Part shown: in pieces, positions 17,615-26,489 of the stretch
How positions within the stretch are numbered: position 1 is the stretch's first letter
How the letters are laid out: each line of letters opens with the position of its first letter
Assembly: GCA_023230565.1 (NCBI GenBank)
Contig: JALNXD010000013.1
Location: 1 to 64,000, forward strand
DNA from: Syntrophales bacterium
Lineage (GTDB): Bacteria; Desulfobacterota; Syntrophia; Syntrophales; UBA2210
Length of the DNA: 64,000 bases
Direction of reading: 5' to 3'
Position numbers and translations under genes: made by a program
Notes under the pieces: model-generated
What the model saw: the letters and a program-made list of their open reading frames with translations, nothing else
Database searches by the model: none
Told to the model about the DNA's origin: nothing

Positions 17615-18124
17615 TTATTTTGATCCGCATTCTCCAAGAAGGGAAACGACTTTATTTATAAGCACTTTTTCAGGACGACGACCGAGGATATTCTCAATTA
17701 TTTTTCCGTTTTTCGCGACCATGATTAACGGAATACCCGATATTCCAAAGGCCGTTGTCACTTTCTCGCCTCCCCAATATATCGGAAACGTAAGATTCAT
17801 TTTGTCCACCAGCGGTTGAATCGCGGAAGGTCCGCCCACATCGAGACTTACTCCAATGATTTTGAGACCTTTTGCACCATAGGTTTCATGAAGCTTCTGG
17901 AGTGTCGGCAACTCCGCGCGGCAAGGAGCACACCACGAGGCCATTGCAACAATAAGAAGAGGACAATCCCTATTTTTTATGATAGCTTCCAAACCCTTGG
18001 GATCAATAGGAATTACTGTATTTTTGCCTGTTTCCGCCCACGCCTCGCTATGTAATCCGGCCACGCACACACACAATGTTATCATAATTGCTATCAGAAG
18101 CGCTGTACGCATATATATCTTCAT
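17615..18124 (-). CDS. TlpA-like thioredoxin, exported
   Basis: Secreted or membrane-tethered thiol-disulfide oxidoreductase of 169 residues. A signal sequence (MKIYMRTALLIAIMITLCVCVAG) is followed by a thioredoxin fold with active site MASWCAPCRAELP and the cis-proline region SGIPLIMVAKNG. AGGAAG overlaps the codons of a longer frame, so the ATG at 18124 is preferred. It is the first gene of a three-gene operon with a CD1871A protein and a polyferredoxin. Likely reduces disulfides in the periplasm, perhaps for cytochrome c maturation; the partner is unknown. Confidence 0.88.
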   Translation of the reverse strand: MKIYMRTALLIAIMITLCVCVAGLHSEAWAETGKNTVIPIDPKGLEAIIKNRDCPLLIVAMASWCAPCRAELPTLQKLHETYGAKGLKIIGVSLDVGGPSAIQPLVDKMNLTFPIYWGGEKVTTAFGISGIPLIMVAKNGKIIENILGRRPEKVLINKVVSLLGECGSK

Positions 18125-18351
18125 AAACTTCCTCACATGTAATATCAGACAATCATCCGGGCAGCCGATACTTGTTTCGACTGTCCCTCGATGTCTTCCG
18201 GCTGTCCAACTGAATCGAATATGGACAGGTGTTCAGACTACCTTATTTTAAAAGGAATATCAAGGCAGACTATTCGCCTTAAAACCATCGACTGATGTTT
18301 AATTGAAGCACTCGATTTTACATGCCTATTGCCGGCAAATGACGATCCGAC

Positions 18352-20241
18352 TCATTTCCTTTGCGTCGATTGGCTCTTTTTATCCTCGTACATTCGCTGA
18401 TCAGCTTCGCTTAAAACTTCCGACAATTTCATTTCCCTGGCAGGATCCCAGAAAGCCGCCCCTATAGCGAGAGTAACCTCGAAATCGAAAAGCCCCTTTT
18501 CTTCATTCCATAGCTTGACGGCTTTTCGGATCCTCTCTACAATTATCGGGATTCCATCACCAGTTTCCGGCAGAATAATGAGAAATTCATCTCCGCCATA
18601 ACGAATTAAAATATCCACGTCGCGTATCTGACCCTGCAGCAATTTTGCAATTTCCTGCAGGACGTAATCACCCATCTGATGACCGAGATCATCATTTATG
18701 AATTTGAACCGATTCACATCGATCATCAAGAAACCCACTGAATGACCATATCGCAGGGAGCGCTTGAGTTCCGAATCGATCACCTGGTCGAAATACCGTC
18801 TGTTATATGCTCCCGTAAGCGGATCATGAATCGCTTCCTTCTGCAATTCATCCTGAAGCGCAATCCGCTTCAACGCCTCAGCTGCATGCCGGAGAAGAAG
18901 CCCCAGAAGTTTCGAATCGTTATCAGTAAAAACTCCGTTCTGTTTTGAAAACATCTGAAATACGCCATGATCACCGATAGGGGCGCTCATGAGCGAGGTA
19001 AATCCTGTTTCCTCAGGACCGCAATTCTCGCCATCCAGCCAGTACGTCTTCTGTATGCGATAGGTTTTAGCCGCAAGATTTTCCTCTTTCGGAGAAACAG
19101 CTTCAACCGAAACGGATTTCATCTGCTTTGACATTGCTTTCGGTACCAGATATCCATCATCTGCAATATAGATAACGCAAAAAGGAGTTGCGAAAACCTC
19201 TTCAGCGACTCCGATTGTAATATCGAAAACATCATTTTGCAAAGAAAGGGTCTGCATTCTGTGAGCGGCGCTATGCAGCCGCTCGATTTTCTGGTTTGCT
19301 GTCATCAATGCCTCTTCGGCCCTTCTTCTCTCCGCAATTTCCATTTCGAGTCTTTGATTTTGTTCTTTTGCTTCCCGAAGATGTTTTTCTACTTTTGAAT
19401 AGAGTAAAGCATTTTTTATTGCAAATCCTATTTCTCCTATCATAATGGAAAGAATTTCTTCATCATCTCCGGTATAGCCGTTTTTTTCATCTGTATACTC
19501 GAGATTCAGCACACCCACTGCCACATTGTCCACTATAATCGGAATTGCAAGCAAAATCGATTCATCCGGAGTGCACACTTCATCTTTGTTCACGCTTTCA
19601 GTTTCTTTATAAACAGCATCTTTCTTTTCACACGCCGCCCGGGACAGTATACGACAGCGATCCAGAAAAGCCTGCTTTCCGTGCGCATCTGTTCCAAATG
19701 CCCTGATCAGGGTAAAATCATCTTCCGATACGGAAAACACAGCTCCGGAATGTGCTCTCGAAAGCACCATAGCCTTTTCCAGAACAATGTCGAGGAGTTC
19801 ATCTATTTTCAAGGTCTTACTCGCCAGCTCGATTACTTCTCCTATTGTTTTGAGTTCCAGTATCCGTTTGTTGGATTCACGGTTCGACCGGTCGAGTTTC
19901 TTTACAAGCCCTCTGAATGAATTTGTTATTTCATCCAATTCCTCTAAATCGGATTTACCGGCCAGCACTTTGTAGTTCCCGGTTTCTGCGGATGTTTTCA
20001 GTACATTTGCAAAAGAAAATATATCTTCAAAGGTCCGCCTCAGAATTATAAAGCCGGAGAGAATCAAAAGTAGAACCAAAGAAAAGACAAGAACCTGAGG
20101 AAGACGAAAAATGATACCATCTTTATAAAATAAGTAGGCAATAATCAAAAAGGGAAGCACAAAAGTGAGGCTGCCGATAATGAGGAATCGGTATTTAAGT
20201 CCCCTTTCGGATTGTTTTTTCATCAAAAGCTCTGATTTCAT
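18352..20241 (-). CDS. Membrane GAF-GGDEF diguanylate cyclase
   Basis: Predicted to make cyclic di-GMP in response to a GAF ligand. The 629-residue protein has two N-terminal membrane helices (FLIIGSLTFVLPFLIIAYLFY, VLVFSLVLLLILSGFIIL), a HAMP-like linker, a GAF domain, a coiled stretch (EKHLREAKEQNQRLEMEIAERRRAEE), a second GAF domain, and a C-terminal GGDEF domain. RYGGDEFLIILPE is intact, and RDVD five residues before it is an intact inhibitory I-site, so feedback control by c-di-GMP is expected. AGGA precedes ATG 20241; an ATG at 20223 is possible. No phosphodiesterase is adjacent. Confidence 0.9.
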   Translation of the reverse strand: MKSELLMKKQSERGLKYRFLIIGSLTFVLPFLIIAYLFYKDGIIFRLPQVLVFSLVLLLILSGFIILRRTFEDIFSFANVLKTSAETGNYKVLAGKSDLEELDEITNSFRGLVKKLDRSNRESNKRILELKTIGEVIELASKTLKIDELLDIVLEKAMVLSRAHSGAVFSVSEDDFTLIRAFGTDAHGKQAFLDRCRILSRAACEKKDAVYKETESVNKDEVCTPDESILLAIPIIVDNVAVGVLNLEYTDEKNGYTGDDEEILSIMIGEIGFAIKNALLYSKVEKHLREAKEQNQRLEMEIAERRRAEEALMTANQKIERLHSAAHRMQTLSLQNDVFDITIGVAEEVFATPFCVIYIADDGYLVPKAMSKQMKSVSVEAVSPKEENLAAKTYRIQKTYWLDGENCGPEETGFTSLMSAPIGDHGVFQMFSKQNGVFTDNDSKLLGLLLRHAAEALKRIALQDELQKEAIHDPLTGAYNRRYFDQVIDSELKRSLRYGHSVGFLMIDVNRFKFINDDLGHQMGDYVLQEIAKLLQGQIRDVDILIRYGGDEFLIILPETGDGIPIIVERIRKAVKLWNEEKGLFDFEVTLAIGAAFWDPAREMKLSEVLSEADQRMYEDKKSQSTQRK

Positions 20242-20595
20242 ACTATTCCTGTCAAAACAACGGGCTTTCAGGATAAAAGGAGAAAGCTTTTTCTTATACC
20301 GATTTTTCCCTGATGTCAATATTGACGGCTTCTCAAAGAGTATCTTTCCGTCAAATGCATGAATCGATCCATAAATACCTCTGGATGCTCAATTCTGGTC
20401 AGGCAAACGAATGGGAAAAGAGAAAATCTTTTATGATGGGACAGAACGCACAACGAAACATGTGAGTTTTTTACAACGCCGTTGATATAGAATCATTGTA
20501 ACCACATTCACAATATATTGCTTGTTGTTGACACGGAATCCATCTTGAATTACAAATACACAAAATCTTGTCTCAAGGAGCACGAAATAACGGCG

Positions 20596-20904
20596 ATGAA
20601 GAAAAGGCTGTGGTTTCTTATATTGTCTATCCCGTTTCTCCTGTTCTTTTGTCCTTCCGGTCTTCATTCTGCCGAAAAGCAGGTATCGCTGAAGGTAGAA
20701 GGCTGCTGGACCTGACGCGGAGAATACAAGATAAGGTCTATCTTGATAAGAACAAAAGGAATCGTCGATTTCAAAGACGATGCCAAGGAAAAGAAAATTG
20801 CCATTGTCTTCGATGATGAAAAAACCACTCTCGAAATCATCGTAGCGGCCATCGAAGGCGAGGGATTTCAGGTACTGGAAACCACGGAGAAGCCGGACCG
20901 GTGA
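20596..20904 (+). CDS. Exported HMA-domain (MerP-like) selenoprotein with in-frame UGA
   Basis: Reading through the TGA at 20713-20715 as selenocysteine gives a 102-residue protein: a signal peptide (MKKRLWFLILSIPFLLFF to about GLHSA), then a complete heavy-metal-associated fold: strand KQVSLKVEG, motif C-W-T-U (Cys37, Sec40), helix about YKIRSILIRTKGIV, strands DFKDDAKEKKIAIVFDD, helix TTLEIIVAAIEGEGF. Ordinary family members have G-M-x-C-x-x-C here, so Sec replaces the second Cys. The frame after TGA stays open for 62 codons to TGA 20902, and a SECIS-like hairpin sits 11 bases past the UGA. A gene caller would stop at 39 residues or miss the gene. AAGGAG lies 15 bases before the ATG, a long spacing. 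Probable role: binding or reducing a soft metal (mercury-like) or a periplasmic thiol. No mer transporter is adjacent and no sel gene is in the window. Confidence 0.85.
20713..20745 (+). promoter_or_regulatory. UGA codon plus bacterial-type SECIS hairpin
   Basis: After the TGA at 20713-20715, 11 bases lead to CAAGATA (20727-20733), loop AGGTC (20734-20738) and TATCTTG (20739-20745), a perfect 7-base stem. The loop starts 18 bases after the UGA. As I recall, the SECIS of E. coli fdhF has the same AGGUC(U) loop at nearly the same distance, and the two Gs are contacted by the elongation factor SelB. The hairpin lies inside the coding frame, as bacterial SECIS elements do. Confidence 0.82.
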
Positions 20905-21012
20905 CGGACCAACCACGCCTATCACCCATATCCATGCCCATTGCCCAAAATCCAACCGGCCGAAGGCCGCTAACCCGAAACTCGGAACGCGGAACACGGC
21001 ACCGCTTTTAAG

Positions 21013-23700
21013 CTAATGCGCCGCCTCGTCCCAGTTCTTTCCGCTTCCCACATTGACGACGATTGGTACCTTCAACGCGATAACCCCCTCCATGAACCCT
21101 TTCACCTGCGACAGGATCTCCTCCTTTTCCTGCAACGGGACTTCGAAGACCAGTTCGTCATGGACCTGCATTATCATATGCGTTTTGTAAGAGTTTTTTT
21201 CGAGATGGTCTGCAATGCGAAGCATGGCCAGCTTGATCAGATCCGCCGCCGTCCCCTGAATCGGCGTATTGATCGCCGTCCGTTCCGCAAATTGCCTCAT
21301 CATGGCATTGGAACTTCTGATCTCCGGCAGGTATCGCCGCCGGTTCATGAGCGTGGATACGAAACCGTCCCGCTCTGCCTGGGCAAGAGTATCGTCTATG
21401 AACGTCTTGACTCCGTCAAACCGATGGAAATACTGATCGATGTACGCTTTCGCCGTTTTCTGCGGGATGTCCAGTTCCCTGGCGAGACCGAAAGGGCTCA
21501 TGCCGTAAATGATTCCGAAATTGATGACTTTGGCGCGGCGCCTCATCTCCCCGTTCACCATTTCAGGGAAGACCCCGAAAACGGAGGAGGCCGTTTTGCG
21601 ATGGATATCTTCATTGTCTTCGAATGCCCGTATCAGTTCCTCGTCTTCCGAAAGGTGGGCCAGTATGCGCAATTCTATCTGGGAATAGTCGAAGGAAAGG
21701 AGTTCCCAGCCCTCCGGCGCCACAAAGGCCTGCCTGATGCGCTTCCCCTCGGCGGTGCGGATGGGAATATTCTGCAGATTGGGGTTGCTGCTGGACAGCC
21801 TTCCCGTTGCCGTTACGGTCTGATTATAGGAGGTATGGATCCTTCCCGTCCGCCGGTTCACCAGCGCCGGGAGCACGTCCACATAGGTCGAGCGCAGTTT
21901 TTCGTAGCTGCGGTATGAAAGGATTTCGGCAGGCAGCTCGTATGAGCGGGCGAGCTGCGTCAGAACCTCCACATCGGTCGAATAACCGTCCTTGGTCTTT
22001 CGTCCCCTCGGAAGTCCCAGTTTATCGAAAAGGATACCCTGAAGCTGCTTGGGAGAATTTATTTTAAAGTGCTCCCCGGCGAGCCGGTATATTTTTTCTT
22101 CCGAAACCGCCAGAAGCTCTCTCAAGTCCCGGGAGAGTGCGCATAAACGGGAAACGTCGACCAGCACGCCATGGGCCTCCATGGAGGCGAGCACTTTAAT
22201 GAGCGGCATTTCGACAGTCCTGAAAAGTTCCCGAAACCCTTCGGCTTCTATTTCCTCGTCGAGGAGCGGAACGAGACGCCGTATCGTATCGGCGCTCGAG
22301 CAGATACAGGCGGCCGTTTTTTCAACCGGCACCGCCTTAAGTGAAATGGCCCTCGCGCCTGTTCCGGTAAGATCGCTGCAGGCGCGGATATCCTGATTCA
22401 AGTACTGCCGTGAAAGTACGGGGAGGCTGTAATCCCGCCTGGAGGGATCGAGCACGTAGGCCGCCACCATTGTGTCAAAGACAAATCCCTCCACTTCCAG
22501 GCTTCTTTCGGATAGAAGCAGAAAGGCTCTTTTGGCATCGTGACTCCACTTTTTGATTCCGCCGTCTTTCAGCAGGGGAGCGAGCTTTGCAAAAACGATA
22601 TCAAAGTCCAGGCCGTCATCTATTCCGGCCCGGCGAAAAGGAATATAGCAGGCTTCGCTTTTGTCCACGGAAAGGGCCAGCCCCAGGATTTCCGCTTTTC
22701 CCGATTCGCCGGGTTCCGCCAATGTGAATTCGAAGGCGAATCCCTTCGCCTTTTGTAAACCTTCGATACATTCGTCGAATTCATCCATTGCAGAAACAAT
22801 GTGGCAAACCGCGTCCCCTATCTCATCTTCGCCCTTTATCTGCTGAATCAGCGATGAAAATTCGAATTCGGCAAAAAGATCCTTAAGTTCCGACACATCC
22901 GGTTCCCGAACCGCAAGATCTTCCAGGGGGACCTCGAGATCGAGGTCGGTTTTTATGGTGGCCAGTTCTCTGCTTATTCGGGCCTGTTCGGCAAATTCCT
23001 CCATATTATGCCGAACGCGGGCGTTCTTTATTTTATCCAGATTCTGCAGGATGCCCTCCAGCGACCCGAAGTCAATGACAAGCTTCTGCGCCGTTTTTTC
23101 ACCGATACCGGGAACGCCCGGAATGTTGTCCGAGGTGTCGCCGGCCAGGCCCAGAATCTCGACCACCTTCTCCGGCCCTACGCCGAAGCGCTCCTTTACA
23201 CCCTCCACATCATAGGATTTATCCTTCATTGTATCAATCATGGAAACTTTGCCTGACAGAAGCTGCATCAGATCCTTGTCGCCCGAGACGAGAACGATTT
23301 GAAGCCCGTCATATCCTTCGTACTTCTTCACAAGGGTACCGATAATATCATCGGCTTCAATTCCCGGCAGTTCGAGACAGGCGATTGAGAAGGCCTGTAT
23401 CACTTTCTTTATAAAAGGAATCTGCATGCTCAATTCGTCAGGCATGACGGTCCTGTTCGCCTTGTATTCATTGTAGGCTTCGTGGCGAAAAGTCGGTCCT
23501 TTGGAATCGAATACGACCGATATGTAATCGGGCTTCCGTTCCCGGCAAAGTTTCATGAGCATATTGGTGAACCCGTAAATGGCATTGGTGGGGAATCCCT
23601 TAGAATTGCTCAATTCGCGGATTGCATAGAAGGCTCTGTAGATATAATTACTCCCGTCAATAAGCATCAGCGTTTTCGTATGATTGGATTTTTCCGCCAT
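21013..23700 (-). CDS. polA: DNA polymerase I
   Basis: Repair and Okazaki-fragment polymerase of 895 residues. Residues 1-290 form the 5'-3' nuclease (LMLIDGSNYIYRAFYAI, VSGDKDLMQLL, GDTSDNIPGVPGIGEKTA). The C-terminal half has polymerase motif A LLSFDYSQIELRILAHL, motif B RRAKVINFGIIYGMSPFG and motif C MQVHDELVFEV. The middle 3'-5' exonuclease domain keeps its fold (FVFDTMVAAYVLDP) but its acidic residues look lost: the first motif reads FAFEFTLAEP instead of the D-x-E pattern, and the later two aspartates are replaced. It therefore probably lacks proofreading. It begins 14 bases after the siroheme decarboxylase gene and is GC-rich like the neighbouring ahb genes. Confidence 0.96.
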   Translation of the reverse strand: MAEKSNHTKTLMLIDGSNYIYRAFYAIRELSNSKGFPTNAIYGFTNMLMKLCRERKPDYISVVFDSKGPTFRHEAYNEYKANRTVMPDELSMQIPFIKKVIQAFSIACLELPGIEADDIIGTLVKKYEGYDGLQIVLVSGDKDLMQLLSGKVSMIDTMKDKSYDVEGVKERFGVGPEKVVEILGLAGDTSDNIPGVPGIGEKTAQKLVIDFGSLEGILQNLDKIKNARVRHNMEEFAEQARISRELATIKTDLDLEVPLEDLAVREPDVSELKDLFAEFEFSSLIQQIKGEDEIGDAVCHIVSAMDEFDECIEGLQKAKGFAFEFTLAEPGESGKAEILGLALSVDKSEACYIPFRRAGIDDGLDFDIVFAKLAPLLKDGGIKKWSHDAKRAFLLLSERSLEVEGFVFDTMVAAYVLDPSRRDYSLPVLSRQYLNQDIRACSDLTGTGARAISLKAVPVEKTAACICSSADTIRRLVPLLDEEIEAEGFRELFRTVEMPLIKVLASMEAHGVLVDVSRLCALSRDLRELLAVSEEKIYRLAGEHFKINSPKQLQGILFDKLGLPRGRKTKDGYSTDVEVLTQLARSYELPAEILSYRSYEKLRSTYVDVLPALVNRRTGRIHTSYNQTVTATGRLSSSNPNLQNIPIRTAEGKRIRQAFVAPEGWELLSFDYSQIELRILAHLSEDEELIRAFEDNEDIHRKTASSVFGVFPEMVNGEMRRRAKVINFGIIYGMSPFGLARELDIPQKTAKAYIDQYFHRFDGVKTFIDDTLAQAERDGFVSTLMNRRRYLPEIRSSNAMMRQFAERTAINTPIQGTAADLIKLAMLRIADHLEKNSYKTHMIMQVHDELVFEVPLQEKEEILSQVKGFMEGVIALKVPIVVNVGSGKNWDEAAH

Positions 23701-23714
23701 GTAATCACCTTTTT

Positions 23715-24161
23715 TTAAAGCTCGAAGGTCGCCTTTATCTTGAACGTGCGGCAGGCGGGCATATCGAGGATATCGGAAATACCTGTCTGTGCGGCGATTT
23801 CGGCAATGATGCGCTCGATTTCTTCCCTTCCGGGTGCGATGAGGGTAAACCAGATGTTGTAGTCATGATTTCTGCGGTAGTTGTGGGTGATGCCCGGATA
23901 GGCATTTACCGCGGAAACAAAGGAATTTACCCTGTCTTCCGGCACACGGGCGGCGCAGAGGGTGCCGGCATAGCCCAGTTTCTCCCTATCGAAGACCGCG
24001 CCGATCCGCCGGATGATTCCCTCCTCCTTCATTCGCATGATCCGCCTGTAGGCTTCGTCTTCACCGATTCCCGCCTTTTCGCCGATTGCGGCGTAGGGAT
24101 CCGGTTCAACGGGAAAATCGTCCTGAATGATATTCAGGATTCTTCGATCGATTTCATCCAT
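23715..24161 (-). CDS. Siroheme decarboxylase subunit (AhbA/AhbB family, Lrp-like)
   Basis: Removes acetate carboxyls of siroheme to give 12,18-didecarboxysiroheme in the alternative heme pathway. The 148-residue protein has an Lrp/AsnC-type winged helix (MDEIDRRILNIIQDDFPVEPDPYAAIGEKAGIGEDEAYRR, cut here for length) and the ahb signature IIRRIGAVFDREKLGYAGTL and THNYRRNHDYNIWFTLIAP; the HNYxRxHxYN segment holds the His expected at the active site. Characterised enzymes are usually AhbA-AhbB heterodimers, yet only one gene is here. The start is ATG 24161 (MDEIDRR); an ATG at 24167 overlaps the stop of ahbD. It forms an operon with ahbD and polA. Confidence 0.88.
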   Translation of the reverse strand: MDEIDRRILNIIQDDFPVEPDPYAAIGEKAGIGEDEAYRRIMRMKEEGIIRRIGAVFDREKLGYAGTLCAARVPEDRVNSFVSAVNAYPGITHNYRRNHDYNIWFTLIAPGREEIERIIAEIAAQTGISDILDMPACRTFKIKATFEL

Positions 24162-24166
24162 TATCA

Positions 24167-25276
24167 TTATCCTTCAATCGGCGGAATCTTCGGTGCCGGC
24201 CTCTTTTTCGGCTCATAGGCACAAAGCGGCTCTTCTGCGAGATAATCGCCCGAGGCCTCCCAGGCGCGGGCACGGCATCCGCCGCATATCTTGATAAATT
24301 CGCAGCGGCCGCACTTTCCCTTATAGCCGGCAAGATTCCTCAGATCGGCGAAGATTTTCGAAGTATGCCATATATCACTGAAGGACTGTTCCGCAAGCCT
24401 GCCGCAGTCGATCTCCAGAAAACCGCAGGGCTGCACCTGGCCTACGTGCGATATGAAGCAGAAGGAACTTCCCCCCATGCATCCCCTTGTCATGCTGTGA
24501 AGAGGCGACGGCGGGGCTTCCCTTCTCCCGTTTTCTGTCGATCTCTTCCGGAAAATCCTGTAATACTGGGGCGCGCAGGTTGCCTTGAGCTGGAGCGGTG
24601 AAGAGAGGCTCTTTTCATAAAACCAGTGGAGGGTCCGTTCGTAATCGTCCGCGCCGATCGCCTGGCCGGCCAGATCCTTTCCCCTTCCCGTGGGAACCAG
24701 AAGAAAGATGTGATGGCCCGCCGCACCGATAGCTTCGGCAAAGGCCGTAATGCGGTCGATTTCTCCTATATTGCGGTCCGTCACCGTCGTATTGATCTGA
24801 AATTCCACGCCGGCCCGTTTAAAGGCCTCAATGCCGGCACAGGCCCCTTCAAAGGCGCCGGGGACGCCGCGAAAAGCATCGTGTCCACGGGCATCGGCGC
24901 CGTCGATACTGATGCTGACCCGCTTGATTCCCGCCTCCCGCGTTTTTTCCGCAATAGAATCGGTAACGGTCGTTCCGTTGGTGGCAAGGACCATCCGCAG
25001 ACCCTTTTCGTTTCCATAGGCGGCAATACGGAATATATCTTCTCTGAGATAGGGTTCGCCCCCCGTAAGGATCACCACGGGCGTTCCGACCTCCGCGATT
25101 TCGTCGATAAGACCGAGGCAGCGATCAGTGGAGAATTCCCCCTCATAGGGACCGGATTTTGACGCGGCCCGGCAGTGGAGGCAGGCAAGGTTGCAGCTCC
25201 TTGTAATCTCCCAGGCCACCATCTGAAGCCGCGCCGGCAGTATCAGCGAATGTCGCTCCGTTGCATCCGGTTTCAT
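24167..25276 (-). CDS. ahbD: Heme b synthase, radical SAM enzyme AhbD
   Basis: Converts iron-coproporphyrin III to heme b by two oxidative decarboxylations of propionates. The 369-residue protein has the radical SAM motif CNLACLHC (residues 28-35), the glycine block ILTGGEPYL, and a C-terminal cysteine region: CMGGSSFCFISHVGQVQPCG, then CGRCEFIKICGGCRARAW, able to hold an auxiliary cluster. The SSFCFISHVGQVQPCGF segment separates AhbD from AhbC and NirJ in my recollection. Gene order hemB-ahbD-ahbA/B supports the role. The start and the stop overlap or nearly touch neighbouring genes. Confidence 0.9.
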   Translation of the reverse strand: MKPDATERHSLILPARLQMVAWEITRSCNLACLHCRAASKSGPYEGEFSTDRCLGLIDEIAEVGTPVVILTGGEPYLREDIFRIAAYGNEKGLRMVLATNGTTVTDSIAEKTREAGIKRVSISIDGADARGHDAFRGVPGAFEGACAGIEAFKRAGVEFQINTTVTDRNIGEIDRITAFAEAIGAAGHHIFLLVPTGRGKDLAGQAIGADDYERTLHWFYEKSLSSPLQLKATCAPQYYRIFRKRSTENGRREAPPSPLHSMTRGCMGGSSFCFISHVGQVQPCGFLEIDCGRLAEQSFSDIWHTSKIFADLRNLAGYKGKCGRCEFIKICGGCRARAWEASGDYLAEEPLCAYEPKKRPAPKIPPIEG

Positions 25277-25294
25277 CGTATAAAATTCCGTCCG

Positions 25295-26269
25295 TCAGCG
25301 CCTGAGAACCGCAGCGGCCTCCTTTGCAAAATAGGTGATTATGATATCGGCGCCGGCGCGTTTAATGGCAGTCAGTGATTCCATCATGGCCTTCTCCCCG
25401 TCGAGCCAGCCCATATTCGCCGCCGCCTTGATCATCGAAAACTCGCCGCTCACATTATAGGCGGCCAGGGGCAGATCGAATTCTTCCTTGGCCCGCCGTA
25501 TGACATCGAGATAGGGAAGCGCCGGCTTGACCATTACAATATCGGCGCCCTCCTCCACATCGAGGGTCATCTCGCGGATCGCCTCGTCCGAGTTTGCGGG
25601 ATCCATCTGATAGGATTTTCTGTCGCCGAACCGGGGCGCGCTCTCCGCGGCCTCGCGGAAAGGCCCGTAAAAGCAGGAGGCGTATTTTGCCGAATAGGCC
25701 ATGACGGGAACCCCGTCATAGCCCTTCTCATCGAGGGCCTCGCGGATTGCCAGGACCTGCCCGTCCATCATGGCCGAGGGAGCCACCATGTCGGCGCCGG
25801 CCACGGCATGGGAGAGCGCCGTTTCACCCAGCACTTCGATGGAGGAATCGTTTTCGATGGAATCGCCTTCCAGCATGCCGCAGTGGCCGTGGCTGGTATA
25901 TTCGCAAAGGCAGACATCGGTGATGACCAGGATGTCGGGAACGGCCTCCTTGACCGCCCTTACCGCGACCTGAATGATGCCGTCTTCGGCAAAGGCCCCG
26001 CTGGCGAATTCGTCCTTCTTATCCGGAATGCCGAAGAGGAGCACCGCCGGAATACCCAGATCCCGTGCTTCCTTGACTTCTTTTACCAGATAATCAACGG
26101 ACATCTGGAAATGGCCGGGCATGGACGATATCGGCTTCTTCACCTTCTTTCCGAAGGTGACGAAAAGCGGATAGACCAGATCGTCGACGGAAAGGACCGT
26201 CTCCCTGATCAGCCTCCTGAAATGTTCGTTCTTTCTGAGTCGCCGCGGCCTGTAATCGGGAAAGCTCAT
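25295..26269 (-). CDS. hemB: Porphobilinogen synthase (5-aminolevulinate dehydratase)
   Basis: Joins two 5-aminolevulinate molecules to porphobilinogen. The 324 residues show VYPLFVTFG, the zinc site DVCLCEYTSHGHCG (three Cys, so a zinc-type enzyme rather than the Mg-only form), the Schiff-base lysines in PVMAYSAKYAS and MVKPALPYLD. It precedes ahbD by 18 bases in the GC-rich part of the heme cluster. Confidence 0.96.
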   Translation of the reverse strand: MSFPDYRPRRLRKNEHFRRLIRETVLSVDDLVYPLFVTFGKKVKKPISSMPGHFQMSVDYLVKEVKEARDLGIPAVLLFGIPDKKDEFASGAFAEDGIIQVAVRAVKEAVPDILVITDVCLCEYTSHGHCGMLEGDSIENDSSIEVLGETALSHAVAGADMVAPSAMMDGQVLAIREALDEKGYDGVPVMAYSAKYASCFYGPFREAAESAPRFGDRKSYQMDPANSDEAIREMTLDVEEGADIVMVKPALPYLDVIRRAKEEFDLPLAAYNVSGEFSMIKAAANMGWLDGEKAMMESLTAIKRAGADIIITYFAKEAAAVLRR

Positions 26270-26327
26270 ATGACCTCCTTAATTTCAGTTTGAAGTGCGA
26301 AGCTCCACACTCTCGCAAAAAGTCGTG

Positions 26328-26410
26328 TTCCCCTCCTCTGGCGGGAGGGGATGAATGGGAGGGGGATTTCACCCTCACTCCAACCCTCTCCCCGTCAGGG
26401 AGGGGGTGGT
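26328..26410. repeat. GC-rich intergenic palindromic repeat
   Basis: Between hemB and ahbC two adjacent hairpins occur: CCCCTCC with GGAGGGG (26330-26350) and CCCTCTCCCCGTCAGGGAGGGGG (26384-26406), with an interposed CACCCTCACTCCAACCC. The CCCTCACTCCAACCCTCTCCC wording is a dispersed repeat I have seen in many proteobacterial genomes. It breaks the otherwise tight spacing of the operon. Confidence 0.6.
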
Positions 26411-26489
26411 TTTCGAATATTTACGAAGCCGTCAAGTTCGAAGTTTCAGATACTATAAGTCCGGAGCCCGAGATTTTTACCCTCGAACT

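Noticed and set aside
20431..20997. Minus-strand 188-codon open frame opposite the HMA gene
   Set aside because: Low-complexity product with no family features; it is the antisense shadow of the selenoprotein gene, which has a signal peptide, HMA fold and SECIS.
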